Source of the DNA: Mucilaginibacter kameinonensis
GTDB lineage: Bacteria; Bacteroidota; Bacteroidia; Sphingobacteriales; Sphingobacteriaceae
NCBI RefSeq assembly: GCF_003675385.1
Contig: NZ_RCWZ01000005.1
Span: forward strand, 930,001 to 994,000
Reading direction: 5' to 3'
DNA length: 64,000 nucleotides
The notes beneath the pieces are model-generated. The model saw nothing but the letters and a program-made list of their open reading frames with translations. It was not told the DNA's origin and did no database searches. Of the stretch, positions 53,205 through 61,813 are shown piece after piece. Positions within the stretch are counted from its first letter, which is position 1. Every line of letters starts with the position of its first letter. Made by a program: the position numbers and the translations under genes.

Positions 53205-54818
53205 TTACACCACCTCAAAATGCTGCCTCAACTTTTCCTCTTCCAGGTCAAGCAGATCCAATTGCTGCTTTACAATTTCGTCGCTGATGTTTTCTTTTTT
53301 ATTGAGCGTTAACAGCAGATCGCGCTGTTGAGCCATAACATCATTTAAGATCATGCGGTAATCGTGGTAAAATTCGCTGGCGCGCTGTTCGTTGTTGTCC
53401 TTTTCCCAATCTTTCAGTAGTTCCATATCGGCACTTAGCCTCAGTCTGAATGCCTTGATCATATCATTACCGTCTAAACGGTCGGCGTATTTATCTTCAA
53501 GTATCTGTAAAGCCAACTTTGATAACTTCTTCCTAACCAACTGTTTTTGCTGCTCATGTGAACCTGTATAGTCACGATCGGGCAGGTTCACAAGTTTTAC
53601 TAATATGGGCAAAGTAAGCCCCTGAACAACCAGTGTAAATATGATGACAACGAATGTGATAAACAGGATAAGGTTTCGTTGAGGAAAGGCTGCACCAGAA
53701 GGTAAAAGCTCCGGGATACTCAGCGCCGCGGCAAGGGAAACCACGCCACGCATGCCTGTCCAGCCGAGCAATAATGGCCCTTTCCAACCCGGACTCGGAT
53801 CGGCGGTAGTGATGTACCGGCTGATAAATACCGTAAATATTGTTGCACCGTAAGTACTTGCCAAGCGGGCCAGTATCAGCACACCGGTTATAATCAAACT
53901 ATAATTTATCGCCGGCTTTAACCCTTCAGGCCCAAGCGCCTTTATAATAACGGGAAACTCCAACCCTATTAAAATAAAAACAAAACCATTCAGCACAAAA
54001 GCTACTGTTTCCCAAACATTTACCCCCTGCAACCTGCTGCGATAGCTTAATATCACCTGCCGTTGTGATGAAAGGAATAAACCGCCGCTCACAACAGCCA
54101 GCACACCCGAAAAGTGAAACTCCTCCGCAGCCATGTACATCACATACGGTGTTATAAACGTGAGGATAATATCAATATTAGCCGTGGTTGGCAACCACCT
54201 GTGTATGGTATAAAAAATCAAGCCCACAGCCAAGCCGATAACTATACCCATTACTATCACTAAAACAAAACTTAAAGCAGCCTGACCAAAAGCAAACTTA
54301 CCGGTAAGCACAGCCGCGAGTGCAAACCTGAATATCACCAAACTTGATGCATCGTTCATGAGGCTTTCGCCTTCAACAATGGCTACAAATCGTTTAGGAA
54401 CTTTTATGTTTTTCAGGATATTACTTGCTGATACAGCATCGGGCGGAGAAATTATCCCTCCAAGCAAGAAACCAAGGGGTAAGGTGAACCCAGCGATAAG
54501 ACTATTGGATACAAAAGCTATCAAACATGAGGTTAAAATAACTATCAGGAATGCAAAACTTGAAATTATCCTGCGCCATTTCCAAAAATCTTTCCAGGAG
54601 GTGTTCCAGGCAGATTCATAGAGTAAGGGCGGCAAAAAAATCACAAAGATCAGATCGGGATTTATTTCAATACCTTTCAAAAACGGCACGAAACCCAGGG
54701 GCAAACCAATAAGTACAAGTAATATGGGATAGGCGATTTTTATCTTCTGCCCAAGCATTACAACAGACAGAATAACAAGCAATAAGCAGGTACATTGAAT
54801 AATAAGGTGATGCAGCAT
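53205..54818 (-). CDS. Na+/H+ antiporter, CPA1 family (NhaP-like)
   Basis: A 537-residue inner-membrane cation/proton exchanger with about 12 membrane segments in the first 410 residues, then a soluble C-terminal domain (about 420-537) rich in charged residues. CPA1 motifs are visible: FLPPLLYESAWNTSW, GGIISPPDAVSASNIL, GESLMNDASSLVIF (the ND ion-site pair) and GWTGMRGVVSLAAALSIP. The start at 54818 is supported by a -7-like TATTTTAG (54823-54830) ending 4 nt before the ATG; the longer start at 54833 would lie upstream of the box. Likely role: pH and sodium homeostasis. Confidence 0.95.
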   Translation of the reverse strand: MLHHLIIQCTCLLLVILSVVMLGQKIKIAYPILLVLIGLPLGFVPFLKGIEINPDLIFVIFLPPLLYESAWNTSWKDFWKWRRIISSFAFLIVILTSCLIAFVSNSLIAGFTLPLGFLLGGIISPPDAVSASNILKNIKVPKRFVAIVEGESLMNDASSLVIFRFALAAVLTGKFAFGQAALSFVLVIVMGIVIGLAVGLIFYTIHRWLPTTANIDIILTFITPYVMYMAAEEFHFSGVLAVVSGGLFLSSQRQVILSYRSRLQGVNVWETVAFVLNGFVFILIGLEFPVIIKALGPEGLKPAINYSLIITGVLILARLASTYGATIFTVFISRYITTADPSPGWKGPLLLGWTGMRGVVSLAAALSIPELLPSGAAFPQRNLILFITFVVIIFTLVVQGLTLPILVKLVNLPDRDYTGSHEQQKQLVRKKLSKLALQILEDKYADRLDGNDMIKAFRLRLSADMELLKDWEKDNNEQRASEFYHDYRMILNDVMAQQRDLLLTLNKKENISDEIVKQQLDLLDLEEEKLRQHFEVV

Positions 54819-54822
54819 GTAG

Positions 54823-54830
54823 CTAAAATA
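54823..54830 (-). promoter_or_regulatory. -7-like promoter box of the antiporter gene
   Basis: On the minus strand TATTTTAG matches TAnnTTTG at 7 of 8 positions and ends 4 nt before the ATG at 54818. The predicted mRNA is leaderless or nearly so. This divergent 248-bp region is very AT-rich and holds no other visible gene. Confidence 0.45.
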
Positions 54831-55053
54831 CAATTATTAAGCGAGTAAAGTTTGCCTGTGCTTGTATTAAGCACTTTAAGAAAACCCGAACAAATAACCG
54901 TTTTTACTGTTCTGATAACATTAAGGTAATTTCTGAAGCATAAATTGACATAGAAAAAGATAAAATGCTAAAAAACAGTAATAAAAAATAAAAATAAAGT
55001 CATTTTATATCAAAAAAAATACAAAGTCATTTCTATAGCTTCAAAAATTTTGG

Positions 55054-55061
55054 TAATTTCG
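55054..55061 (+). promoter_or_regulatory. -7-like box of the small secreted-protein gene and pump-2 operon
   Basis: TAATTTCG matches TAnnTTTG at 7 of 8 positions and ends 5 nt before the ATG at 55067, so pump-2 transcription may start there. Confidence 0.4.
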
Positions 55062-55066
55062 CAATC

Positions 55067-55468
55067 ATGTGGTCGTCGATAAAAAAAATATTCTTCGCAT
55101 TATTTTTTTTCCAGCTTGCAATAGCTGTAGCACCTGCTAACGCCGAATCAATTTTAACCCACTACAAAAAATCAGGTCGGGCTGCCGATGTAATTTCTCT
55201 TACCCACCAAAGGATCATAGGGCAAATTCAACAGCAGGAAGTACAGGATGATTCCCCCGACTCTGATGGTAACGAAGCCGCCCACACCCGTAACATTATA
55301 CGCTTTTTACCAAGCAGGGTAAATTATTCTTCGGCATTACTACCGGGGCAACAGCTTCTACTGGCAGATGTTGTATCAACCGTAGAAAAACAACACAATC
55401 AAAATAAATCCATAAAAGGCTTTTTGCCTGCATATTATAATTTCCTCTTCAGGCTCAGTCCGTTCTGA
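55067..55468 (+). CDS. Small secreted protein of unknown function, first gene before pump 2
   Basis: A 133-residue protein with a clear signal peptide (hydrophobic 8-22, cleavage after PANA26). The mature part has no recognised domain; it includes an acidic Asp/Ser/Glu stretch (near 64-72, QDDSPDSDGNE) and ends in an aromatic-rich segment (GFLPAYYNFLFRLSPF). It lies 119 bp upstream of the second RND adaptor gene on the same strand. It may be a periplasmic accessory of the pump or simply a neighbour. I cannot assign a function. Confidence 0.6.
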   Translation: MWSSIKKIFFALFFFQLAIAVAPANAESILTHYKKSGRAADVISLTHQRIIGQIQQQEVQDDSPDSDGNEAAHTRNIIRFLPSRVNYSSALLPGQQLLLADVVSTVEKQHNQNKSIKGFLPAYYNFLFRLSPF

Positions 55469-55587
55469 TCCTTTTTTCCGTTCAAATGCCCTTTGCGGCA
55501 AATCCCTGTTTTTACACAATCAAATTTAACATTGGCTAACAGTACGTGATATGCACTGCTTTGCCTATTACCCCCAATTCGGAAAAA

Positions 55588-56730
55588 ATGAAAAGGTTAA
55601 TTATTTATATGCCCTTACTGGCCATAATTGCCGGTATATTTGTCACGGGCTGCTCATCAAAAGCTAAGACCAGTAACGAAGCCGCTGCTGCGGATACCCT
55701 GCAATTGCCGGTACTTACTTTAAATACAAGAGATACAGTTCTTCAAAAATCATACGTTGCCGATATCCAGGCTCAAAAAAATATCGAGATCCGTTCACGT
55801 GTTCGCGGCTTTCTTGAAAAAATTTATGTGGATGAAGGCAAGCAGGTTAAAAAAGGCCAGCTATTGTTTAAACTTAACGACCAGGAGTTTAAAGTAAACC
55901 TATCAAAAGCCAAGGCTGCATTGAGCAATGCCATGGCCGATGCAAAGGCAACAGAACTTGAGGTAGAACGGGTTAAACTACTGGTTGACAAGAAAGTAAT
56001 CTCCAAATCAGAACTTGAAGTAGCCGAGTCAAAAATGAATGCTGATAAGGCGACCATTGAAGAAGCACGCTCTATGGTACAAAGTGCAGAAGACCAGCTG
56101 GCCTACACTTATATCCACGCGCCGTTTGATGGCATCATTGACAGGATTCCGCTTAAATCGGGCAGTTTAATTGATGAGGGTACTTTGCTTACCAGCCTTT
56201 CAGACATCAGCTCGATGTATGCTTACTTCAGCTTCCCAGAAAATGAATACCTGCAATACATCCGCAAAAAAGAATCGGCACCTGGCCAAACAAGTGATAA
56301 AGTTAAGCTGGTATTAGCAGATGGACTGGACTTCCCCTATCAGGGCGAAATAGAAACCGTAGAAGCCGAAATTGAGCAGAAAACAGGTTCCATCAACTTC
56401 AGGGCAAAGTTCCCAAATCCGCAAAAACTGTTAAGGCATGGCGCTACCGGTAAGCTTTTTATCTCCACAAAGGCAGATAGTGTGATCATGGTGCCGCAGC
56501 AATCGGTATTTGATATCCAGGATAAAAGCTACGTATACATAGTTGACAAGGATAATAAACTGCACATGCAGGCATTTTTGCCGCAAACCCGTTTTTCTAC
56601 CTACTACATTGTAAAAGACGGCTTAAAAGCGGGCGACAGGATCTTGTTTCAGGGAGCACAAAACGTGCGTGATGGCATGATCATTAAACCAAGGAAAATG
56701 GCAAAAGACTCACTGCTGGCAATGAAGTAA
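55588..56730 (+). CDS. RND efflux periplasmic adaptor, pump 2
   Basis: The start at 55588 positions a lipobox VTGC with Cys22; the longer frame to 55546 would precede it with 14 extra residues. The 380-residue lipoprotein has the adaptor modules: first lipoyl half (IEIRSRVRGFLEKIYVDEGKQV), helical hairpin (about 90-155; ELEVAESKMNADKATIEEAR), second lipoyl half (LAYTYIHAPFDGIIDRIPLKSG) and C-terminal beta domains. It joins the pump to the outer-membrane channel. The pump gene follows 76 bp later. Confidence 0.95.
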   Translation: MKRLIIYMPLLAIIAGIFVTGCSSKAKTSNEAAAADTLQLPVLTLNTRDTVLQKSYVADIQAQKNIEIRSRVRGFLEKIYVDEGKQVKKGQLLFKLNDQEFKVNLSKAKAALSNAMADAKATELEVERVKLLVDKKVISKSELEVAESKMNADKATIEEARSMVQSAEDQLAYTYIHAPFDGIIDRIPLKSGSLIDEGTLLTSLSDISSMYAYFSFPENEYLQYIRKKESAPGQTSDKVKLVLADGLDFPYQGEIETVEAEIEQKTGSINFRAKFPNPQKLLRHGATGKLFISTKADSVIMVPQQSVFDIQDKSYVYIVDKDNKLHMQAFLPQTRFSTYYIVKDGLKAGDRILFQGAQNVRDGMIIKPRKMAKDSLLAMK

Positions 56731-56806
56731 TCGGTTGCCCATGTTTCCATTTCCAGGCTGCGTAAACGCGCGGCACAGGTTTATTGTACACTTACCCTAA
56801 CAAACT

Positions 56807-59800
56807 ATGTTCGAAACTTTTATAAAGCGGCCAGTGCTGTCGCTTGTTATCTCATTGATAATTACTATGCTGGGCGTGCTGGCGTTGATAACGCTGCCCG
56901 TTACCCAGTTTCCGGATATTGTACCACCATCGGTAACCGTAACCGCCAATTACACCGGTGCTAATGCCGAGGTATGTGCCAAAGCCGTGGCTACTCCGTT
57001 GGAGCGTGCCATTAACGGCGTGCCGGGCATGACTTATATGTCTACCGTTTGTAGTAACGACGGCTTAACGGTGATCCAGATCTATTTTAACGTTGGGGTT
57101 GATCCCGACCAGGCCGCGGTGAACGTCCAGAACCGCGTAGCCACCATTATTGACGAAATGCCGGAAGAAGTTATTAAAGCCGGTGTTACCACAGAAAAAG
57201 AAGTAAACAGCATGCTGATGTACCTGAACATCATGAGCCAGGACACCAGCATGGACGAAAAGTTCATTTATAACTTTACCGATATCAACGTTTTGCAGGA
57301 GCTTAAGCGAATTGAAGGTGTAGGTAGGGCCGAGATCATGGGCGCTAAGGAATACTCCATGCGTGTATGGCTTAAACCCGACAGGATGATGGCCTACAAG
57401 GTATCAACCGATGAGGTGATAGAGGCTATTCGTGCCCAAAACGTTGAAGCGGCACCGGGTAAAACCGGCCAAAGCTCGGATAAAACCCCGCAGGCGCTAC
57501 AATATGTATTGCGCTATCCGGGTAAGTTTTTTGAGCCCAAACAATATGAAAACATTGTGATCCGCGCCGAGGAAGATGGTTCGGTATTAAGATTGAAAGA
57601 AATTGCTGATGTTGAATTTGGTTCGTTAACCTACAGTATGGTATCCAACACTGATGGCAAACCTTCGGCATCAATCATGATAAAACAACGCCCCGGTTCA
57701 AATGCCCGCGACGTTATCAATAACATTAAAACCCGCATGGCCGAGCTTAAAGAAAGCTCTTTCCCGGCCGGGATGACCTTTAACGTAAACTATGATGTAT
57801 CCCGCTTCCTGGATGCATCCATACATGAAGTATTACGTACGTTGGTTGAGGCTTTTATACTGGTTTTCATTGTAGTATTTATTTTTCTGCAGGATTTCCG
57901 GTCGACATTAATTCCCGCTTTGGCCGTGCCCGTCGCCCTTATCGGCTCACTGTTTTTTATGCAGATGCTGGGTTTTTCTATCAACCTGCTTACGCTCTTC
58001 GCATTGGTGCTGGCCATCGGTATTGTGGTGGATAATGCCATTGTGGTGGTGGAAGCCGTGCACGTAAAAATGACCGAAAACCACATGAACGCCATGGATG
58101 CCACTGTTAGCGCTATGCGCGAGATCAGCGGGGCTATCGTGGCTATTACGCTGGTAATGTCGGCGGTATTTGTGCCGGTGGCTTTCATGTCGGGGCCGGT
58201 TGGTGTATTTTACCGGCAGTTTTCGCTTACGCTGGCTATCTCCATTGTGATATCGGGTGTTAACGCGTTAACGCTTACCCCTGCCCTTTGTGCTATTATG
58301 CTTAAACATAATCCTGCATCGCAAAAGAAAACCCTGTTGCAGCGCTTTTTTGGCGGCTTTAATAATAAATACAACGGATTGCAGAATAAGTATTCAACCT
58401 TCATGGCTTACCTGTCGCCACGTAAGGGTATTACGTTAATACTGTTGGCAGGGTTCTTCATACTGACCTGGGGTACCAGCGCTATTTTGCCGACAGGTTT
58501 TATCCCAACTGAAGACCAGGGCATGCTTTATGTAAACGTGACTACTCCCGCAGGTGCCACCGTCGAAAGGACCGAACAAGTATTAAAAGAGATTGAAGCC
58601 AAAACTAAATCAATGAAATCAATCGAATCGGTTTCAACCCTTTCAGGCTATAGTTTGGTGAACGAAATAGCGGGTGCATCATACGGTATGGCCATGATCA
58701 ACCTTAAACCATGGGATGAACGTGAAGAGTCGTTAGATGATATCATTGCCGAGCTAACCGCTAAAACAAAAAACATTGGCGATGCATCTATCCAGTTCTT
58801 CCCCCCGCCTACTGTACCGGGTTTTGGTAACGCGAGTGGTTTTGAAATCCGTGTGCTGGATAAAAGCGGCCAGGGTGATTTGCAAAAGGCTGCCGATGTT
58901 ACCAAAAACTTTGTTGACGCGCTAAACGCTTCGCCGGAGATTGCGGGAGCATTTACCAGTTTCGACCCTAACTTTCCGCAGTACATGATCTCTGTAGATC
59001 AGCAAACGGCCGCGCAGAAAGGTATCACTGTTGATAAGGCAATGTCGACCCTTCAAACGTTGATGGGTAGTTTTTACGCTTCCAACTTCATCCGTTTCGG
59101 GCAGATGTATAAGGTGATGGTGCAAGCCTCGCCCGAATACAGATCGCGCCCGGAGGATGTGTTAAACCTGCAGGTTAAGAACGATAAAGGCGAAATGGTG
59201 CCGTTCTCTACCTTCATTAAAATGGAGAAAGTCTTTGGCCCTGAGCAGCTTACTCGTTACAATATGTACACATCTGCTATGGTTACCGGTGATGCCGACA
59301 AAGGTTTCAGCAGCGGCGACGCGATTAAAGCCATTGAACGCATTGCTGCCGAAAAGCTTCCTAAAGGTTATGCTTTTGAATGGTCGGGTATGACACGGGA
59401 GCAGATTTTGTCAGGCAACCAGGCAATCTACATTTTTGTGATCTGTTTGATATTCGTTTACCTGTTGCTCGCCGCCCAGTATGAGAGCTTTTTATTGCCG
59501 CTTCCGGTTATCCTTTCACTGCCCACGGGTATTTTCGGGGCATTCTTCTTTTTGAAGATCACCGGGCTCGAAAACAATATCTACGCTCAGGTGGCACTGG
59601 TGATGCTGATTGGCCTGTTAGGCAAAAACGCCATCCTGATAGTAGAGTTCGCCATCCAACGGCAAAAAGAAGGCCTGAGCGTTTTGAAAGCCGCTATTGA
59701 AGGGGCGGTTTCCCGTTTAAGACCAATTCTCATGACCTCGCTGGCATTTATTGCCGGTTTGATCCCGCTATGCGTGGCCAGTGGCGCTGGCGCTATGGGT

Positions 59801-59971
59801 AACCGTTCTATCGGTACCGCCGCGGCCGGGGGGATGTTGATGGGAACCATTTTTGGTTTGATCCTTATTCCGGGGTTGTACGTGATCTTCGCGGGCCTGG
59901 CCGAACGGAACAAAAAGAAGAAGCCGGCTACAGAAGTAGTTCATCATGAACTGGATATCGTTAATAATTAA
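56807..59971 (+). CDS. RND multidrug efflux pump, HAE1 family, pump 2 (DN variant)
   Basis: A 1054-residue AcrB-like antiporter, clearly paralogous to pump 1. It has the same start motif (MFETFIKRPVLSLV), porter and docking domains, and twelve helices. In the helix-4 motif, where AcrB has an Asp pair, pump 2 reads GIVVDNAIVVVE: Asp409 followed by Asn410. The partner Lys in GLLGKNAILIVEF is present. Loss of one Asp may alter proton coupling, but Asp-Asn is also a natural variant among RND proteins. It is flanked by its adaptor (76 bp) and outer-membrane channel (12 bp). Confidence 0.96.
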   Translation: MFETFIKRPVLSLVISLIITMLGVLALITLPVTQFPDIVPPSVTVTANYTGANAEVCAKAVATPLERAINGVPGMTYMSTVCSNDGLTVIQIYFNVGVDPDQAAVNVQNRVATIIDEMPEEVIKAGVTTEKEVNSMLMYLNIMSQDTSMDEKFIYNFTDINVLQELKRIEGVGRAEIMGAKEYSMRVWLKPDRMMAYKVSTDEVIEAIRAQNVEAAPGKTGQSSDKTPQALQYVLRYPGKFFEPKQYENIVIRAEEDGSVLRLKEIADVEFGSLTYSMVSNTDGKPSASIMIKQRPGSNARDVINNIKTRMAELKESSFPAGMTFNVNYDVSRFLDASIHEVLRTLVEAFILVFIVVFIFLQDFRSTLIPALAVPVALIGSLFFMQMLGFSINLLTLFALVLAIGIVVDNAIVVVEAVHVKMTENHMNAMDATVSAMREISGAIVAITLVMSAVFVPVAFMSGPVGVFYRQFSLTLAISIVISGVNALTLTPALCAIMLKHNPASQKKTLLQRFFGGFNNKYNGLQNKYSTFMAYLSPRKGITLILLAGFFILTWGTSAILPTGFIPTEDQGMLYVNVTTPAGATVERTEQVLKEIEAKTKSMKSIESVSTLSGYSLVNEIAGASYGMAMINLKPWDEREESLDDIIAELTAKTKNIGDASIQFFPPPTVPGFGNASGFEIRVLDKSGQGDLQKAADVTKNFVDALNASPEIAGAFTSFDPNFPQYMISVDQQTAAQKGITVDKAMSTLQTLMGSFYASNFIRFGQMYKVMVQASPEYRSRPEDVLNLQVKNDKGEMVPFSTFIKMEKVFGPEQLTRYNMYTSAMVTGDADKGFSSGDAIKAIERIAAEKLPKGYAFEWSGMTREQILSGNQAIYIFVICLIFVYLLLAAQYESFLLPLPVILSLPTGIFGAFFFLKITGLENNIYAQVALVMLIGLLGKNAILIVEFAIQRQKEGLSVLKAAIEGAVSRLRPILMTSLAFIAGLIPLCVASGAGAMGNRSIGTAAAGGMLMGTIFGLILIPGLYVIFAGLAERNKKKKPATEVVHHELDIVNN

Positions 59972-59983
59972 TCAAGATCTGCA

Positions 59984-61429
59984 ATGCTAAAAAAAGCAAG
60001 TTTCTATATACTTAATACGGTACTTTTACTGGTCATCATGGCCGGTTGCAAAAGCTACAAGCCGGTCACCGGCCAGGAGGTAACTGCCAACCTGCCGTCA
60101 ACATTTAACAATAATACGGATACGGCCACGGTTGCAAGTCTACCCATCGGTCAGTTTTTTGCCGATCAAAGGCTCGTTAACCTTATCGACACAGCGCTTA
60201 AAGCCAATCCCGATTTGTTAAGCGCCTTGCAAAGGGTTGAGGCCGCGAGGGCTAATCTGCGGTTCAACGCTTCAAAGCTTTTACCTACCATAAATCTGGC
60301 TGCAAATGCGGGCGTTGAAAAATATGGCGATTACACCCAGAATGGCGTGGGTAATTACGACACCAATTTTTCAAACAACATCAACAGCGATCAACATATC
60401 CCTAACCCGGTGCCTAACTATTTCCTGGGCTTTCAAAGCTCATGGGAGGTTGACCTCTGGGGCAAACTGAACAACCAGAAAAAAGCGGCATTCGCTCGTT
60501 TTCTGGCCAGTCAAAGCGGGTATCGTTTAGTAACAACCGCGCTTACAGCCCAAATTGCGGGCCTTTATTACCAATTGCTGGCTTATGATACCGAACTGGG
60601 GATCATCAAAAAGAACATTAAACTCCAGGAGCATGCGCTGGAAATTGTTAAAATCCAAAAGCTTGGCGGTCGTGCTACGGAGTTGGCAGTTCAGCAGTTT
60701 GAGGCGCAGTTGTCCCGTACTAAAGGCATGGAATATACCACCCGCCAGCAAATCACCGAGTCCGAGAACCAGCTTCGCTTTTTAACCGGAAGCTATTCGG
60801 GCAAAGTCACACGGGATACTTCTATCATGAAAACCAAGCTTCCTGTAGTTATCGGTACCGGTGTTCCATCTCAAATGTTATTAAACCGCCCGGATATCCG
60901 CGGCGCCGAGTTGGAGCTTACAGCAATGAATGCAGACATTAAAGCAGCGAGGGCAAACTTTTTCCCTACTTTAACTTTAACTCCATATGTTGGCTATAAC
61001 AGTTTCAGGGCAAATCTTTTATTTGATCCAGCTTCGTTTACTTATGGCATTTTAGGAGGCATCACCGCTCCTATTTTTAACCGCAAAGCCATCAAAGCAG
61101 AATATGAGCGGACGATATCCGAGCAAAAGATAGCGATGTATAATTATCAAAAAAGCATCCTGTCGGGCTTCCAGGAAGTAAACAATAATTTAAGCGGGAT
61201 AGAGAATTTTAACCGCGCCTTTGAGTTTAAGCAACAGGAGTTGCAAGCGCTTAACAACGCCCTTTCTGTTGCCAACGACCTATATCTTGTTGGCCGTGCC
61301 AATTACCTCGAGATCATCACTGCCCAGCGCAGCGTACTTGATGCCGAGCTTGAATTGGCCGGCATTAAACGTGATATATTTTTAAGCTCGGTTAATTTAT
61401 ACCAGGCTGTTGGTGGTGGCTGGAGATAA
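59984..61429 (+). CDS. RND efflux outer-membrane channel (TolC/NodT family), pump 2
   Basis: A 481-residue lipoprotein (lipobox IMAGC, Cys22) with two OEP repeats (about 60-270 and 280-478): LRFNASKLLPTINLAANAGVE in the first and ARANFFPTLTLTPYVGYNSF in the second, ending VNLYQAVGGGWR as in the pump-1 channel. Its gene starts 12 bp after pump 2 and finishes the operon just before a terminator hairpin. It exports the pump's cargo across the outer membrane. Confidence 0.95.
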   Translation: MLKKASFYILNTVLLLVIMAGCKSYKPVTGQEVTANLPSTFNNNTDTATVASLPIGQFFADQRLVNLIDTALKANPDLLSALQRVEAARANLRFNASKLLPTINLAANAGVEKYGDYTQNGVGNYDTNFSNNINSDQHIPNPVPNYFLGFQSSWEVDLWGKLNNQKKAAFARFLASQSGYRLVTTALTAQIAGLYYQLLAYDTELGIIKKNIKLQEHALEIVKIQKLGGRATELAVQQFEAQLSRTKGMEYTTRQQITESENQLRFLTGSYSGKVTRDTSIMKTKLPVVIGTGVPSQMLLNRPDIRGAELELTAMNADIKAARANFFPTLTLTPYVGYNSFRANLLFDPASFTYGILGGITAPIFNRKAIKAEYERTISEQKIAMYNYQKSILSGFQEVNNNLSGIENFNRAFEFKQQELQALNNALSVANDLYLVGRANYLEIITAQRSVLDAELELAGIKRDIFLSSVNLYQAVGGGWR

Positions 61430-61444
61430 GTTATTATTTAACCA

Positions 61445-61480
61445 AACAAAAACGGGCGCTTGTTGGCGCCCATTTTTGTT
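61445..61480 (+). terminator. Rho-independent terminator of the pump-2 operon
   Basis: GGGCGC (61454-61459) pairs with GCGCCC (61466-61471) around TTGTTG. Flanking AACAAAAA and TTTTTGTT extend the pairing with one mismatch and provide the U-tract. It lies 15 bp after the channel stop. Confidence 0.9.
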
Positions 61481-61505
61481 AAAAGGGATTCCGAAACCTT
61501 TTAAA

Positions 61506-61640
61506 GCGTGGGATTGTGCGATTCCCTCCCCTGGGAGTGTGTAGGGAGGGGTTTCAGCGAGTGCCGGGCCGTTTCAAAGTCGCATAACCCCCTCCCTGCC
61601 AATACTCAATCCTAACGCCCCCCTCCCAAGGGAGGGAATT
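61506..61640 (+). repeat. Nested palindromic intergenic repeat, second copy of the 35.5-kb family
   Basis: Outer arms 61521-61537 and 61623-61639 pair with a 2-nt mismatch (ATTCCCTCCC with GGGAGGGAAT at the ends). Inner arms 61543-61553 and 61586-61597 pair with one bulge. Its first 21 bases (61506-61526) match the minus strand of the element at 35620-35640 at 18 of 21 positions, and the opposite ends also align, so the two are one family in opposite orientations. It fills much of a 384-bp gap between operons. Confidence 0.8.
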
Positions 61641-61756
61641 GTCAATGCATGAGCTCAATTCCTCACAGAGCACCCGTCACAAATCCGTTACACAAATCAA
61701 ATTACATCGCAATAATATTAACCAGTAGTATAAAATTGCTTAATATAGTAGCTTTC

Positions 61757-61778
61757 GATGCTTACTGAAGTAAGCATC
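61757..61778 (+). promoter_or_regulatory. Leader hairpin upstream of the M16 protease
   Basis: GATGCTTAC (61757-61765) and GTAAGCATC (61770-61778) form a perfect 9-bp stem with loop TGAA, 35 bp before the ATG. A TAGCTTTC box (61749-61756, 7 of 8 to TAnnTTTG) lies immediately before it, so the hairpin would sit at the 5' end of the mRNA. The remainder of this gap after the palindromic repeat shows no gene. Confidence 0.4.
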
Positions 61779-61813
61779 TACTGACTGACTTATTACTTAA
61801 ACAATTAACACAA

